From Owenia fusiformis (lineage: Eukaryota > Annelida > Polychaeta > Sabellida > Oweniidae), in assembly GCA_903813345.2 (NCBI GenBank), contig CAIIXF020000008.1:37882867-37946866 (forward strand): a stretch of 64,000 bases of DNA, read 5' to 3'. Below, one piece after another: positions 32,801 to 45,605 of the stretch; within the stretch, counting starts at the first letter, position 1, and every line of letters starts with the position of its first letter. Under the pieces are notes generated by a model. The model was not told where the DNA came from, ran no database searches, and saw only the letters and a list, made by a program, of their open reading frames with translations. Position numbers and translations under genes: made by a program.

Positions 32801-33723
32801 AACCCCGGGGCCAGCGTCCTATCAGAGTATTTATGGATATAGGACGACCCATATGACCATGTTATCAGTTTGGATCTACCATTAACAGGCCCGTAGCCAG
32901 GACCCTCTACCATTGCAAAAATTCTTTCAAAACCATGCAGTTTCTCACCATTCTGAACACGTTTTCAAGTGGTTCAAGTGGACACGTACTAAAATAGTCT
33001 CGAAACCAGTGCTATTTTAACTTTTGACGGTAGAAGCGCCATAATCTGAACGAAATGCAAAATACTCTAAACCCGGGATGTAGCATCCCTTGGTATTCAT
33101 GAATCGGATTAATTGCCCGACCTTTTACCTTTCTGCCAGTTTGAATTCATGTCGATAAAGGCTCTCAAATTAGAATTAAACATTATTCTCAAAATTCAAA
33201 AGTGAATTGGCTATAGCAATTAGGAGTTAGGGTCCTCATGTGTTCAAGTTTACGTGTTCGAAGGTAATTGGGATAAGATGAGGTTTTAATTAATGTTATA
33301 GTTTCTGATAATAGCTGGCCTTGAACTACATTGAGGTATTTGGAGTTGATGCTGTATTCAAGTCTGGACCAAACAAACTAATCAAGAAAGTTTGATGTAC
33401 AATTTATTTATTTCTATTGCAAAGAACTATTTACATATGCCATTTCAAAGTCAACCCATGTGACTATTCATTTTATCAAGCGATTTATAAAGTATTATAA
33501 TTATGCATTTTCCTGTTGACTCACTTCAATCTTGAACATTAACAAACTTTATCTCCATTTTTGGGTGTGGCTAATTCCAGTTCACCCTACTGTGGACTAG
33601 TGACAACATATATTTTGCAAAAGCCAAAAATGTATGCATTTAGTATTGAAACATCAAGTCCATTGTACATCGATCACAAATAAAGACCTATCGCATTTAC
33701 ATATACTCCAATAAATTAAAATA

Positions 33724-34382
33724 CAGTAAAACCTGTAAATAGTGAACACCTATTGAGCCACAAAAAGTGTCCACTATAGGTATTTTCTAACTATCAAGGG
33801 CATGATATACAGGATTCGATGTGAAATGTATCTGAAGTGGTGCTAACTAAGAGAGGTGTTCACTAAAACAATATACCATATTATCTAATGAGCGCACAAT
33901 TCCAATGAGGCAAATGTGACTATTTTATTGAATTTTGTCTCAATATTAACACATTGATTTTGATTGACAGAACTGATTGATATATTATATTGATTGATGA
34001 TTTTCAACATGTTTAATGCAGATAAAAATAGTAGCTGTAGAGTATGAGAACCTAAGTGATCACAACTAAAAGGATCATCGTCGATATTTTTCTCAACATC
34101 ATACACTTTTAAATTTCAATTTGGAAACCACACTGTGGATTTATTAAGAGAATATGGTAATAACACCACATAAACTAAAATGCCTACAAAATGAATATTG
34201 CAATTACTGGTTAAATTTGACAAGAAAAAAAATTTCCATAACCCCATGAAAATGAAAGCCCTCAAAAAGTCAAAAATACAATAAACACCAGAACTGCTTA
34301 ATGCTACTTCAATTTTTGAATTTTTAGAAGAAATCCAATGTTTACCAACAACAGACGCCTTGTTGATCTCAGAGGTTCACTG
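33724..34382. mobile_element. Possible pogo/Tigger-like MITE
   Basis: The left end CAGTAAAACCTGTAAATAG, followed by AGTGTCCACTATAGG and AGAGAGGTGTTCACTA, looks like a Tigger-type terminus. The right end AGAGGTTCACTG is roughly inverted. TA precedes the left end, but the right TA is displaced, so the boundaries are uncertain. A similar terminus is at 53198. Confidence 0.4.
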
Positions 34383-35083
34383 TGTAAGAACCATTAATTG
34401 AATATCTTAAAGATCTTCCAAATCTAATGAGTTAACCAATATCCATTTTTTTATATGATAAATCCTGTATTGAAATAACAGTATTCATGTTAATTCCCCA
34501 AGCAGAAATCTTATACTCTATACCATTTTTATTGGGGCACCAAAATTCATCCATTTAAGATTTCCCTTATCAAACGACTACATGTACTTTACAAAGTTAT
34601 TGCAAATGAATATCTTAACATAAAGTTAACAAGGCATTTCTACGAAAGATTGTTTGAACACATTCGGTGCAACCTTTTAACAAACATCTAAATAACAGTC
34701 TGAGACTATAAAAATGCATTAGCTATCAAGAGTGATATTTTTCACCAAATATATGTTTTCATAGGTACTATAAATTCAAAGACTTCAGATCAATTTACTT
34801 AATTAATTCTACTGATCACTATTTCATCAATATTTCAATAGCTTGCACACAACCAAAGTAGACAAAAGACAAAAGTATTTTTTCCTGTCTACTACCAGGC
34901 CATTGTCCCAATGAACATGAAGATGATTTTGAAAAGGTGTTCTTCTTGTAACACATAGCAAACATGTAGAGAGCTTCTTCATCTAGAAACACAAAGCTTC
35001 AAAATCATTCCTGTCATACAGTTTTGTTATTATACTCAACATCAAGCGGTAGTTCTGTTATCATGAACTGACAACCCCTGAGA

Positions 35084-37255
35084 ACCTCTTGCTGATGTTC
35101 TGACTCATGTTGTTGTAGAACCTGATGATGTTCTGACTCATGTTGTTGTAGAATCTGGGGATGCTCTGACTCATGTTGTAGAGCATGGGGATGCTCTGAC
35201 TCATGTTGTAGAGCCTGGGGATGTTCTGACTCATTTTGTTGTAGAACCTAGTGGTGGATATTCTGACTAATGTTGTTGTAGAACCTAGTGATGTTCTGAC
35301 TCCTGTTGTTGTAAAATCTGGGGATGCTCTGACTCATGTTGTAGAGCCTGGGGATGTTCTGACTCATGTTGTAACCTGGGTATGTTCTGACTCATTTTGT
35401 TGTAGAACCTAGTGGTGGATATTCTGACTCATGTTGTTGTAGAACCTAGTGATGTTCTGACTCATGTTGTTGTAGAATCTGGGGATGCTCTGACTCATGT
35501 TGTAGAGCCTGGGGATGTTCTGACTCATGTTGTAACCTGGGTATGTTCTGACTCATTTTGTTGTAGAACCTAGTGGTGGATATTCTGACTCATGTTGTAC
35601 GAGGGGTGATCAATAAGTAATGGACGCTTTTTTACACAGATACTTTTTATTGACCAATCCCTTTGATTTTCCTACCAGTGATACATCATTCAATTATCTA
35701 TCAATTCTGAAGATTTGAAGACAAAATATATAATACATGTTGATATATCCTTATTTCCGTGAAGGAGGTACAGGTACCCCGGGACCGACATTTACGTCAC
35801 ATATTCAGTTTTTAGCCAGTTTGGTAAATTTTAATTAGATTTGAAATTTATATATGTAAGAAGTGTTGTATTGTTTTAAAATTTTTTGGTGACTGGTAAC
35901 ACATAAACAGATAGTATTGTAATGTCAGAGTTTTGTATGGAAGAGGTGTGCAGGTCAATTTGAGAAAGCATTGTGTAAGAAAGGGGTGAGGAGAGAAGGG
36001 AACACCCTACTCCATATGGACAATGCATCTGCCCACAGATCTCAAAATGTTCAGAAAACAATATCCCTGGACCTCAAAATTGAGCCCTTGGCCAATGCAC
36101 TATATTGTCCACATCTGCTCACATGTGACTTGTTTATTTCTATACTACTTATTTCTATAGAGAAAGGACGCAGGTTTATTAACATTGATTAAATAAAACA
36201 GCCCGTGCAACTTTATCTTGCTACCATGTCAGAGAATGGATTCAGCCTTGTCTCACAATCTTGAGTTAAGAAGATGAGGAATTGTGTACATGTAGCACTT
36301 GATGGAACCTATTTAGAGGGCCCTGTGGAATGAATGTGGCATGAATACCACATAGAGCTGATAAAATATTCAAAATCAACTATGGCATAACAAAATGGGG
36401 TAATCCATGACCATAATGGTTTGTTTTGTTCAGCCTGCATTCAACTGCGTTGCATGTTAAACAAGCTAAAATAGCTTCAGAATATGTGACGTAAATATCG
36501 GTCCCGGGGTACCCGTACCTCCTTCACGGAAATGAGGATATATCAACATGTATTATATATTTTGTCTTTAAATCTTCAGAGTTGATAGATAATTGAATGA
36601 TGTATTACTGGTAAGAAAATTGAAGGGATTGGTCCATAAAAAGCATCTGTGTAAAAAAGCGTCCATTACTTATTGATCACCCCTCGTAGAACCTAGTGGT
36701 GGATATTCTGACTAATGTTGTTGTAGAACCTAGTGATGTTCTGACTCCTGTTGTTGTAGAATCTGGGGATGCTCTGACTCATGTTGTAGAGCCTGGGGAT
36801 GTTCTGACTCATGTTGTAACCTGGGTATGTTCTGACTCATTTTGTTGTAGAACCTAGTGGTGGATATTCTGACTAATGTTGTTGTACAACCTAGTGATGT
36901 TCTGACTCCTGTTGTTGTAGAATCTGGGGATATTCTGACACATGTTGTTGTAGAACCTGATTATGTTCTGGCTCATGTGGTTGTAGAACCTGGGGATGTT
37001 CTTACTCATGTTGTAGAACCTGGTGATCCTCTAGCTCATGTTGTAAAACCTGGGGATGTTCTGACCCATGTTGTTGTAGAACCTAGTGATGGATATTCTG
37101 ACTCATGTTGTTGTAGAACCTGATGATGTTCTCACTCATGTTGTTGTAGAACCTAGTGAAGTTCTGACTCCTGTTGTTGTAGAATCTGGGGATATTCTGA
37201 CACATGTTGTTGTAGAACCTGGGGATGTTCTGATTCATGTTGTAGAACCTGCAAT
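35084..37255. repeat. Minisatellite of about 33-36 bp, split by a mariner-type element
   Basis: Units of the form GTTGTTGTAGAACCTGGGGA then TGTTCTGACTCAT fill 35084-35597 and 36689-37255. Variants with AGAGCCTGG, TAACCTGGG and GGTGGATATTCTG recur in blocks. Long open frames across it (VVVEPGDVLTH) come from a unit length divisible by three. The stretch 34383-35083 upstream holds nothing recognised. Confidence 0.9.
35600..36686. mobile_element. Mariner/Tc1-superfamily element with long inverted ends
   Basis: TA flanks both sides (35598-35599 and 36687-36688). Inverted ends of about 205 bp begin CGAGGGGTGATCAATAAGTA. The middle holds a transposase remnant on the plus strand (about 35971-36130): LLHMDNASAHRSQNVQ, then LANALYCPHLL and TCDLF. 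This matches the catalytic HDNA.SH and SPDL..CD region of mariner. It is too short and decayed to act. Confidence 0.88.
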
Positions 37256-37309
37256 TCACAATTTACAACTATAAATTGGCAACTCCACAGAGTGGGAAAT
37301 CCCAACGAA

Positions 37310-38124
37310 CACTAGGGTGTCCAAAAAAAAACAGGACCGTAAGAAAGTTGAATAACTCTGTCAATTTTGCATATTTTGCCTTGAAATTTTAGAATTATTT
37401 ATTTCATTCAATGTGAATTTTGCTTCGAAGGTTTGATGATAATCTGTTTATTGTGTCAAAACTACATTACTTTACAAAAAATGCTCAAAATGGGCCCTTC
37501 TGCTCTCTATGCACAAATGAATCCTGCAAACAAAGTTATTAATGACCCTGACCTATACACATTAATGTGGATGGTAAATATTGGGGTAGTTATTGCCTGT
37601 CAGTATACACATTGGCTTTGAGAAATCCTCAAAGATAAAAATTTGGGGATTTAGATCTGGCGAATGAGCTGCCCATATGGTTTGCTTTCTGCAACTGATG
37701 AGCTGACCACCAGAGCATTGCCTAAACCATTTCAGCATATCATTTGCAGTGTTGGGGTGGCATTGGCTTGTTGAAACCACTGCTTATCTCTTTTGATGTC
37801 CCTTCTGGTGCTTAAGTTTAAACTTATTTAACAACTTACTGGTCCTTGCTCATGGTGATAGCACGTCCCCAGTCACCTTCGAACCAAAAAGGACTGATGA
37901 ACTTGGTTCGCCGGATTGAATTGTGCATATAGAGAGAAGTGCCCATTTGGGGCATGTTTTGTAAGAAGCTGTAATTTTTGACTCAATTCGTAGATTATTA
38001 TCAAACTTTCACAACTAAATTCACATTGAATTAACTAAATAATTCGCAAATTTCAAGGCAAAATATGCAAAATTGACTGAGTTATTCAACTTTCTTACGG
38101 TCCTATTTTTTTGGACACCCTGTA
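37310..38124. mobile_element. Mariner-type element with GGGTGTCC ends
   Basis: Inverted arms of about 220 bp begin GGGTGTCCAAAAAAA and continue ACCGTAAGAAAGTTGAATAA; TA occurs at or near both edges. On the minus strand (about 37540-37800) a transposase remnant reads LISCRKQTIWAAHSPDLNPQ, preceded by a frame-broken TANDMLKW region. The arms and the remnant belong to one decayed copy. Confidence 0.8.
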
Positions 38125-38600
38125 AATCATGAACTGTACAGTCACAATGTAATATTAACCATCATACTCTTCCCTTCAATAAATAGACCATTGTAGTATC
38201 ATGTAACCATACTTGAAAGATATGTCTAAGTTATGGCCTATTCCAGCCATTTTGAATTTTCTCAGAAAAAATACCATTATTGTGATCCACTCTAAATATA
38301 CTCTTAGTATAATATAGCCATACTTCTAAGATGAAGAAAATTGAAAAGGTTTAATGGTAATAAATATGATCTTAAACAATGCTGAAGGACTTAGTTTTTA
38401 ACATTTGTTGGCTCACCCTGTGCCTCAATTGGTTTTATTTCAAGTCATTTAAAGAGTTAGTTTAAAAATTGCATAAATTGTTGGACTCTGAGACATAAAA
38501 AATCTTCAGTGTTGAATTGTTTTTCCTCAAAATCAGTGTTCAAAAGTTCACTTAATAAGCATCATATCCTAACCTTTTGGAATAAATGTACTCATTCTCA
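38125..38600. other. No recognised feature
   Basis: AT-rich sequence with no supported exon or repeat. Confidence 0.4.
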
Positions 38601-39499
38601 CCTGATCTGTGCGGTCACTATACAGTTACAACTCCAGGAGACAGCTCTCTAATGTGACCTTGGTATCTGCCGAGTCATTTTGTCAAAGTTTCATAATCGT
38701 AGTGAAGGCTTTGCCGGATGGTGTCTCGACCCAATACCAAGGAATTTGTCAGAGTTTTCGCTCCCTGTGTCTGCATGGTATGAAGCAGGCTCTGATCATC
38801 CTCTATTTGTACAGGAATATCCTTTTTGGAGAAATTATATTTTCATTTACATACAGTCACTGTGTTTGCTTTTAGTAATGCTTTGAGCTTTAATAATCTG
38901 AGCAATTACACCTGATAATTTTAAATGAGTTGCATTTTTCATTCACTGTTGGCATTGAACTTGTAATATTTTGAAAGTAAAATATATTAGAGAAATACAT
39001 TTGCACTGTATTACTACAGGAGGGTTTTTTAATCGTAAATAAATGGACCTTCACTTGTTCTAGTTGAGTTTGCATTGTGCTTTCATCTTCTGAAGTATCC
39101 ATACAAATGAGAGAGAAATGTAACTTTGGATAATCTCTACAATTTCTTTTGAGACATCTGTTTATAAGAGTTGAGGGTTCAAGAAAGTGAGAATACAATG
39201 TTTATGGAACACCCTGTGTATAATTTCGGCTTCATGCTGTAAAATATCCCAAAATTTACCTTGAGTAATTGAGCTTGTGTGGTGTGCATATCCCCCTCCA
39301 GGTTATTCAGTGGTTTCTCCATCTATTCATTCCGTGACATCGTCCAATATCTCCTGGTAGATAATCTGGTTTGACAATACATTGTCACATTCCCTTAATA
39401 AATCCTAAAAGAGAGATGAGATCAAAGAAATGAGATCAAATGGATGTCCCTTTCTTAGAGGAACACCCTGATTTAGATTTACATTTGTACACGATAGAT

Positions 39500-39625
39500 T
39501 GCGGGGTCAATTAGTCCCCATGACAACTGATTTCCAAGACAACTGGTTGCCAAGAACCAACTCATCCCAAAGTCAATTGATCCCCAAGACAACTCATCCT
39601 TAAGACAATTGATACTATACTCATC
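39500..39625. repeat. Degenerate repeat of a CAACTCATCCCCAAGA motif
   Basis: About five loose units (AGACAACTCATCC, AGTCAATTGATCCCCAAGA) resemble the reverse complement of the 17-bp minisatellite at 3628-3748. Confidence 0.55.
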
Positions 39626-40269
39626 TAATCCCCAATGTTTGAAGTTTATTTTTGTACCAGTAATATTAAAATTACCCAATGTAACAGTGCATCATATAAA
39701 GTAATATTAAAAATACCCAATGTAACAGTGCATCATATAAAGTATCTCCAGATCATACCTCCACTTTGTCGAGAACCATGTGGTATCTCTCACCAACAAG
39801 GTTCTCTCAGGTAAAATGAGGGTCACCACTCTGTGTCTACAACTCTGAGAATTTCTCCCTCCTTCTGTCTACCAAACTTTTCTCACTCATTAGTGTCAGC
39901 TTCAAAGTCTAAAAATATATGAGAAATCCTTCAGGGGTTCCATTCAAAAAATTACTTGTGTTCTGTGAAAACATGATTTGTAAAATTTTAGATTTGTATA
40001 TTGATATAGCTAGAGTAGCTTCCAAAATTCAAATGGTAATATGACTCTAAAATGCTATTCTTAACTGTCAAATAAGTCTCCCCCCCCCTCTACAGCCAAA
40101 ACCAAAATATATGTTACAAAGTTTAATATATCATTGGAAAGATCGTCCAAACTTACATAATTATCATACATCTGATTCCTATCAATCAATGTCACAAATT
40201 GCAACATTGAATCAGTTGAAGTGACTATAAAACTAGAAACATGGCAATTTGCTGTATTTTCAGGATTTT

Positions 40270-40505
40270 AATTATCAGGCACCAGAAAAGGCATTTTTCT
40301 CAAGTTGGTGCAAAATTCTTATTTTCACAATTCAGACCAAAACTGGTAAAATGTGCCAATTTTTTCTCATTTTTAAGTGGGTGCAAATGAATTTTAAGGA
40401 GGATGTAATTAGGCCAGTTTTAAAATTCTCAGGTGGGTGCTGTGCCTTCTTGCTTAATGCTGAGCAGATGACTGTATGCATTGCATATGGCAGTGATTTG
40501 AACTA
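40270..40505. repeat. Interspersed repeat, copy 1 (GGTGGGTGC-rich)
   Basis: It shares GGTGCAAA, TTTTCACAATT, AGACCAAAA and GGTGGGTGCTG blocks with 42405-42600. A third degenerate relative is at 42880-42980. Confidence 0.65.
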
Positions 40506-41144
40506 ATTTGTGGATAATGTCAGTGAGATATGTATAAAATAAAAATTTAATTGAAAATACCCGAGACTTTGTGATTTAATGTAACTTTGGGTGATTAAGC
40601 TCTAAGATTATGATTTTCTTCTTCCTTGTAGGACAGTAAGTTCTGAAATGAATACATAACAAAATATTTGGAAATTAAATATTAAAATTATTCATTGAAA
40701 TAAAGATCCAGACTTTCATTGAACATACCTGGACATTCTGTAATTTAGCATGCACAGGTGATCTGTCCCCCTGTGTGAATGTATTGCTTCTAAGTTTGGC
40801 CTTGAGGTCATCTAGGCTCTGTTACAAAGCCTTGTATAGTCTTCCATAGCCCTCATGTTCAATCACAGCCTTTTCCTGTTTCATACACTGTTTCTTACAG
40901 CTACTAACTAGTGCATGGTACCTACAGATAGGACAATTAAGTGTTACTCATTGTGTTTGAGGAATGACATGTTTTTATGATGACTAAGACCCAGTTGCAT
41001 GTAGTTTTGTGAGGGTTTGAAGCTAGTTGTCTTTAAATGCACTCCATATTCATCAAAAAAGTGAGAATATAAAACAAGAATTATGTAGTAATATTGTGTT
41101 AATATTGCAATTTTACACATTTTTATATCCAAAATATTAATAAC

Positions 41145-41640
41145 ACACTGGTGATCCACTCGATTACGATGGTTACCGAAAAGGTTCGTTTCGGTAACAA
41201 AATGTTGGAACGTCGAAGGTATGATATTTCTCTTTTCCTAATTTCACGCGTTGTAGGCAGAATCCCCACGACATTTTTTCACACAAACGTGTATCATATG
41301 TTTTAGAAAAGGTACATGTTTGTGAAAAAATAGCTCGGAAGACAACAGAATCGTCGATTTAATTCCTCACTTTAGTTACAGAAATGATATTGGTTAAAAG
41401 TGCAGATCTTAGCTGTTTTTCAAAATATTGTTTCTGTAACTTAAGTGAGGAATTAAAATGACGATTCAGTTGTCTTCTGAACTACTTGTTCGCAAATATG
41501 TACATCTTCTTAAACATATGTGATAGATATATGTTGTCGGTTTGTGATAAAAATGTTGTGGTAATTCTGCCTATAATGTGTGAAATAAGGAAAAAAGAAA
41601 AACTGTACCTTGGACATTCGGAGTGGGTTACCAGTGATAA
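41145..41640. mobile_element. Foldback MITE between spectrin-like exons
   Basis: The outer ends are inverted (CACTGGTGATCCACTCG and the complement of CACTGGTAACCCACTCCG). The inner arms pair AATTCCTCACTTTAGTTACA with its complement at about 41430. TCACACAAACGTGTATCATA-like arms pair in between. It sits in the intron between pseudogene exons 1 and 2. Confidence 0.75.
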
Positions 41641-42404
41641 CAGATCTTTGTAAAATACCTGGAAATTATCTGTGAGGCAAGGTTGGCTACTCTGGTGTTA
41701 GATGTGCTTACTGATAGGCTCCACCCATTCTCACTCAAAGAGTCAAGCTCTGATCCATACACTATCATCTCTCTTGATGCAGTCTGGAAATAAAACATTA
41801 TACATCTTGTTTGGACCTCTAATGAAAAAAATAATTGATCCTAATTGAACAACAAGTGTGTAAAGCTTTGGTAAAGACTAGTTAAGTGTTTCAGGATGAT
41901 GTCATAACATGTCATGTCAGGGATTATTTTATCAAAACTATTATCACAAAAAGAATGTCATTGCTGGCTAATTAAAGTAATTCTAATATAAACTACAATC
42001 AAAATTGAACAGAGGGGGGGGGGTGAATGGATGGGGGAGTAATATGTCTAAACCTAAACCAGAAAACTGTGCTCATTGTGAAAATATCATTGCTCATTGT
42101 GAAAGTGAAGCTACTTTTGTTCTGATATTTCTTACATCAAATGGCAGCTATCTTGTTTTTCCCCCTTCAAATTAAACTGGCGGGAAATTCAAAATTTGAA
42201 AAATAATTAAATATACTTATCACATACATTTAACTGAGGGACCAAAAGGGCATATATCCAGACTCATCCTTTACACAAATTTGTGAGTTGATAATTAAAC
42301 TCAGTAACTCAGGAACACTTGATAACCCCCCCCCCCCCCCTGCTTGAAAAATAATGCTGGGGAGATCACTGAATGCCTTAGAGTATATTTGCATAATTAA
42401 TCTC

Positions 42405-42600
42405 AGTGGGTGGCACTCAGGTGGGTGCAAAAACTCTCATTTTCACAATTTAGACAAAAATTGGTGAGATATGCCAATGATTTTTTTCATTTTATGTGGG
42501 TGCAAACTGATTTTCAGGTGGGTGCAAGCATATTTTCAGGTGGTTGCTGCGCCCATCTTGCTTTATGCTGGGGAGATCACTGCCAGTTGCATCTAATTAA
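42405..42600. repeat. Interspersed repeat, copy 2 (GGTGGGTGC-rich)
   Basis: This is the counterpart of 40270-40505 on the same strand. A G-run (about 42016) and a C-run (about 42326) lie just upstream. Confidence 0.65.
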
Positions 42601-43413
42601 ATGAACCTATTGACATATTGATTGTGATTTAACATTAAAATTGTGACACTTAAAAGAGTAAATGAACTTTTAATCTTTAAAGGTTTTTCAACATTGTGTA
42701 AATGGGGATTTAGCTTGAGCTTTTTCAGATGATTTAATTGAAGCTAGCTATATTGATAGAAAATAACATATAGAATTCAAAGAACTTATAACTGATACTC
42801 TTCGTTATTAATGAGTGGAATTAAGTAATTTGCAACTTTACTCTGTTACTGTTTGTAATGGCCGATTTTTTTAAGGCACTTTTTTTTATTTAATTTTGCA
42901 CCACTGTAATAATACTGTCACCACCCATTAATTTTCATTCAAAATTTTACCGCTCACTTTTGAAAAATTAGGGAGAACACTGAATATGCTATTAAATAGA
43001 AGAAACTGTGGTCTTTAATTAATGGTTACAAATGCAGATCAATTAAACACATGACTTAAAATAACATGACTTTATGGAAACCATCTGATTTATAAAAAAA
43101 TCAACATCACATTTAACAGCTCTCTCCATTTTTTAGTTTTAAAAGATGTACTGAATAGTGTTGAGTTGCCAAGCTGAGAACATCTTCCCAAAAATCTCTG
43201 CAACCTTATGCAGTCATCATTTCCATATCATCATTGCACACAAATATCTTTCTAACAATACATTCAAAAGAAAGGTGGACACATCAAGGACTAAGGCACA
43301 CCCAAAGAGTACATTAAATCAACATAAAGGTTGTGATTATTAAGAATCATGGCTTATGAAAACTCTTGGAAATGTAGGAAAATTCAGAATGAATATATAT
43401 TTTTAATACTCAC

Positions 43414-43475
43414 ATAATAGTACATTTCCTCTTCTTAAACACCAGGACATCGCATCTCAGACATACATTCATCTT
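43414..43475 (-). pseudogene. Possible further exon of the spectrin-like pseudogene
   Basis: A 62-bp stretch between TACTTTCAG and GTGAGTATT reads DECMSEMRCPGV, stop (TAA), EEEMYYY in one frame. The borders are good but the homology is not clear, so this is tentative. Confidence 0.3.
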
Positions 43476-43739
43476 CTGAAAGTACAAAATGGGGTTCATA
43501 ATTTAGATCTAAAACATTTGAGCAGCTCTTGCTAAGTTTGAGTATGTATGCTTGGTATTTTGATGCAATCCTCAATGGATTCACATGTTTCTCTCTATTA
43601 ATCCATTCATTTGTTGAAATTAACAGATCTCTAAAAAACTCAAATTATTATACTAGATTCCTCTTTTAAACTCAAAAAGTAGAAAACAGCAATTGTGAAT
43701 AATTCCAAATGAAGTAGGATTATTTCAATCAATATTCCA

Positions 43740-43948
43740 ACATATGAACTCTCACATAGAGAGACTGATTGAGAGAGTGAATGAGTTACTGAACTTCTGA
43801 TTGAGAGTGAGATAATGACTAAGGAAGTAAGTGACTTACTAAGTGACTGAGTAAGTGGCTTGCTGGCTGGCTTGCTGGGTGGCTGGATGGCTGGCTTGCT
43901 GGGTGGCTGGCTTGCTGGGTGGCTGGCTTGCTGGGTGGCTGGCTGATC
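43740..43948. repeat. GACTGAGT-type and 16-bp GGCTGGCTTGCTGGGT simple repeats
   Basis: A loose GAGTGAGTGACTT stretch is followed at about 43858-43945 by a clean 16-bp repeat, GGCTGGCTTGCTGGGT, present about five times. Confidence 0.85.
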
Positions 43949-44084
43949 AACTCCACATTATGGAGATAAGCTTAAACATAAGTTAAGACGTAAGTTAAGA
44001 CAAGAGATCTCTTAGGGAACTCGACAATACTGATTCTGATTGACATTTTTACTTGAATTTGTGGACAGCCCGTCCGTTGTCCCG

Positions 44085-44275
44085 TCCCGAAAAATAAGAA
44101 ATCAGGAGACCATTGTGCAATAATATTTGGAAAAGTATATTGATATTGTACATGAATGACATTTGGATATTTCAGATTATTTAGTTTTTTTGTGCAATAA
44201 CCCTGTGCCCTCTTATAATGAATTTCAGCCATGTTACAATGTATCTTTTTGAAAATACTATGGCAGAGAAGCACA
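44085..44275. repeat. Uninterrupted copy of the repeat at 22.2-28.9 kb
   Basis: This copy serves as the empty site for both the LTR element (between CAATAA..CC and TGTGCCCTC) and the foldback element (after GCCATGTT). Confidence 0.75.
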
Positions 44276-45605
44276 CATGCTATCTATTGCAAGACTTATG
44301 CCTAGCACAACTGTCACCATGTTATTAAGTGTTCTTAAGTTTCGCAAGGATCTTGCCATGGTCGTGGTGGTATTATCGTGAAAGCCTGGTATAACCGTGA
44401 CAATGCTATATTATATTGCAAGGCCTGTCATGACTGTGGTAATGTTTAAGCCTGATATGACAGTCGCAATGGTTACAAGGCCTGTCACGACCGTGGTAAT
44501 GTTAAAGCACAATATGACTGTGACAATGGTTATATTAAATAGCATTTAGTAGCATTGCAAATTTCATGAACATGGTACTCATGTACATTGATACATAAAA
44601 TTTTAGAATCATTTAACTCATAATTCATTTCCGAACACTATAATTCTAATCTCATTCAAGAACGAGAAACATTGTCACAGTCATATCAGGCCTTATTTAT
44701 AATAAAGCACTGTCGCGGTCATATCAGGGTTTATCATTACCACGGTCATGACACTGGCCTTGCAATATAATATTACATTGTCAAGGTTATACCAGGCTTT
44801 CACGATAACACTACCACGGTCATGGCAGGATCATTGTGCAACATAAAAACACATGCTATCTATTGCAAGACTTATGCCTGGCACAACCGTCGACATGTTA
44901 TTAAGTGTTTTTAGGTTTCGCAAGGATCCTGCCATGACCGTGGTATTGTTATCGTGAAAGCCTGGTATAACCGTGCCAATGCTATATTATATTGCAAGGC
45001 CTGTCATGACCGTAGTAATGTTAAAGCCTGATATAACTGTGACAATGTTCACGTTCTTGAATGAGATTAGAATTATAGTTTGTGGAAATGAATTATGAGT
45101 TAAAGTAGTAGTAGTATCCTAGATTTACATATTTAAGGTAGATAAATGATGACGTTTTTGATTACAGTATTCTCATGCTACTAAATGTCACTAATATAAC
45201 CATTGTCACGGTCATATTGTGCTTTAACATTACCACAGTCATGACAGGCCTTGCAACCATTGTCATGGTCATATCAGGCTTTAACATTACCACGGTCATG
45301 TCAGGCCTTGCAATATAGTATAGTATTGTCACGGTCATATCAGGCTTTAACATTACCACGGTCATGACAGACCATGCGATATAATATAGTAGCATTGTCA
45401 CTGTTATACCAGGCTATCACGATAACACTTCCACGGTCATGGCAGGATCCTTGCGAAACTTAAAATTACTTAATAACATGGTGACGGTTGTGACAGGCAT
45501 AGGTCTTGCAACAGATAGGGTCTCCATAAAAATACTTGATAACATGGTGACGATTGTGCCAGTCATACATGTAAGTCTTGTAGATAGGGTCTCGAGAAGC
45601 ATCAA
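44272..45605. repeat. Array of inverted segments with an ACCGTGGTAATG motif
   Basis: Four segments alternate in direction: 44272-44540 (+), 44700-44845 (-), 44850-45060 (+) and 45170-45605 (-). Each carries units of about 38-60 bp such as ATGACCGTGGTAATGTTAAA followed by GCCTGATATGACCGTGACAA. The outer edges match each other in inverse orientation (ATTGCAAGACTTATGCCT). Confidence 0.85.

Larger units (their letters stand above)
38602..41783 (-). pseudogene. Decayed exons of a spectrin-repeat (nesprin-like) protein
   Basis: Five exons have intact GT-AG borders and matching phases: 41659-41783, 40729-40921, 39759-39908, 39260-39404 and 38602-38821. They read like consecutive spectrin repeats: GSELDSLSENGWSLS and RVANLASQIIS, then RYHALVSSCKKQ to EHEGYGRLYKAL, then SLDDLKAKL, SEKSLVDRRREKFSEL, ENLVGERYHMVLDKVE, NQIIYQEILDDVTE, and GRDTIRQSLHYDYETLTK to LESCLLEL and LYSDRTDQ. 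Such proteins link nuclei or membranes to the cytoskeleton; the nesprin assignment is from motif feel only. The frame is broken by TAA in exon 2, TAG and TGA in exon 3, a frameshift in exon 4 and a frameshift plus TAA in exon 5. A possible further exon lies at 43414-43475. It could be a recent pseudogene or a dying duplicate; assembly error is less likely given the number of breaks. Confidence 0.75.

Noticed and set aside
36857-37274. Open frames with VVVEPGDVLTH repeats
   Set aside because: They come from a minisatellite with a unit length divisible by three and have no promoter, start context or domain.
38680-38886. Plus-strand frame SEGFAGWCLDPIPRNL over pseudogene exon 5
   Set aside because: The opposite strand fits a spectrin repeat with matching splice sites and phase; this frame is its shadow.
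38602-41783. Rescue of the spectrin-like stops by RNA editing or stop-codon recoding
   Set aside because: Frameshifts are present as well, and no recoding element is visible; pseudogene decay is simpler.
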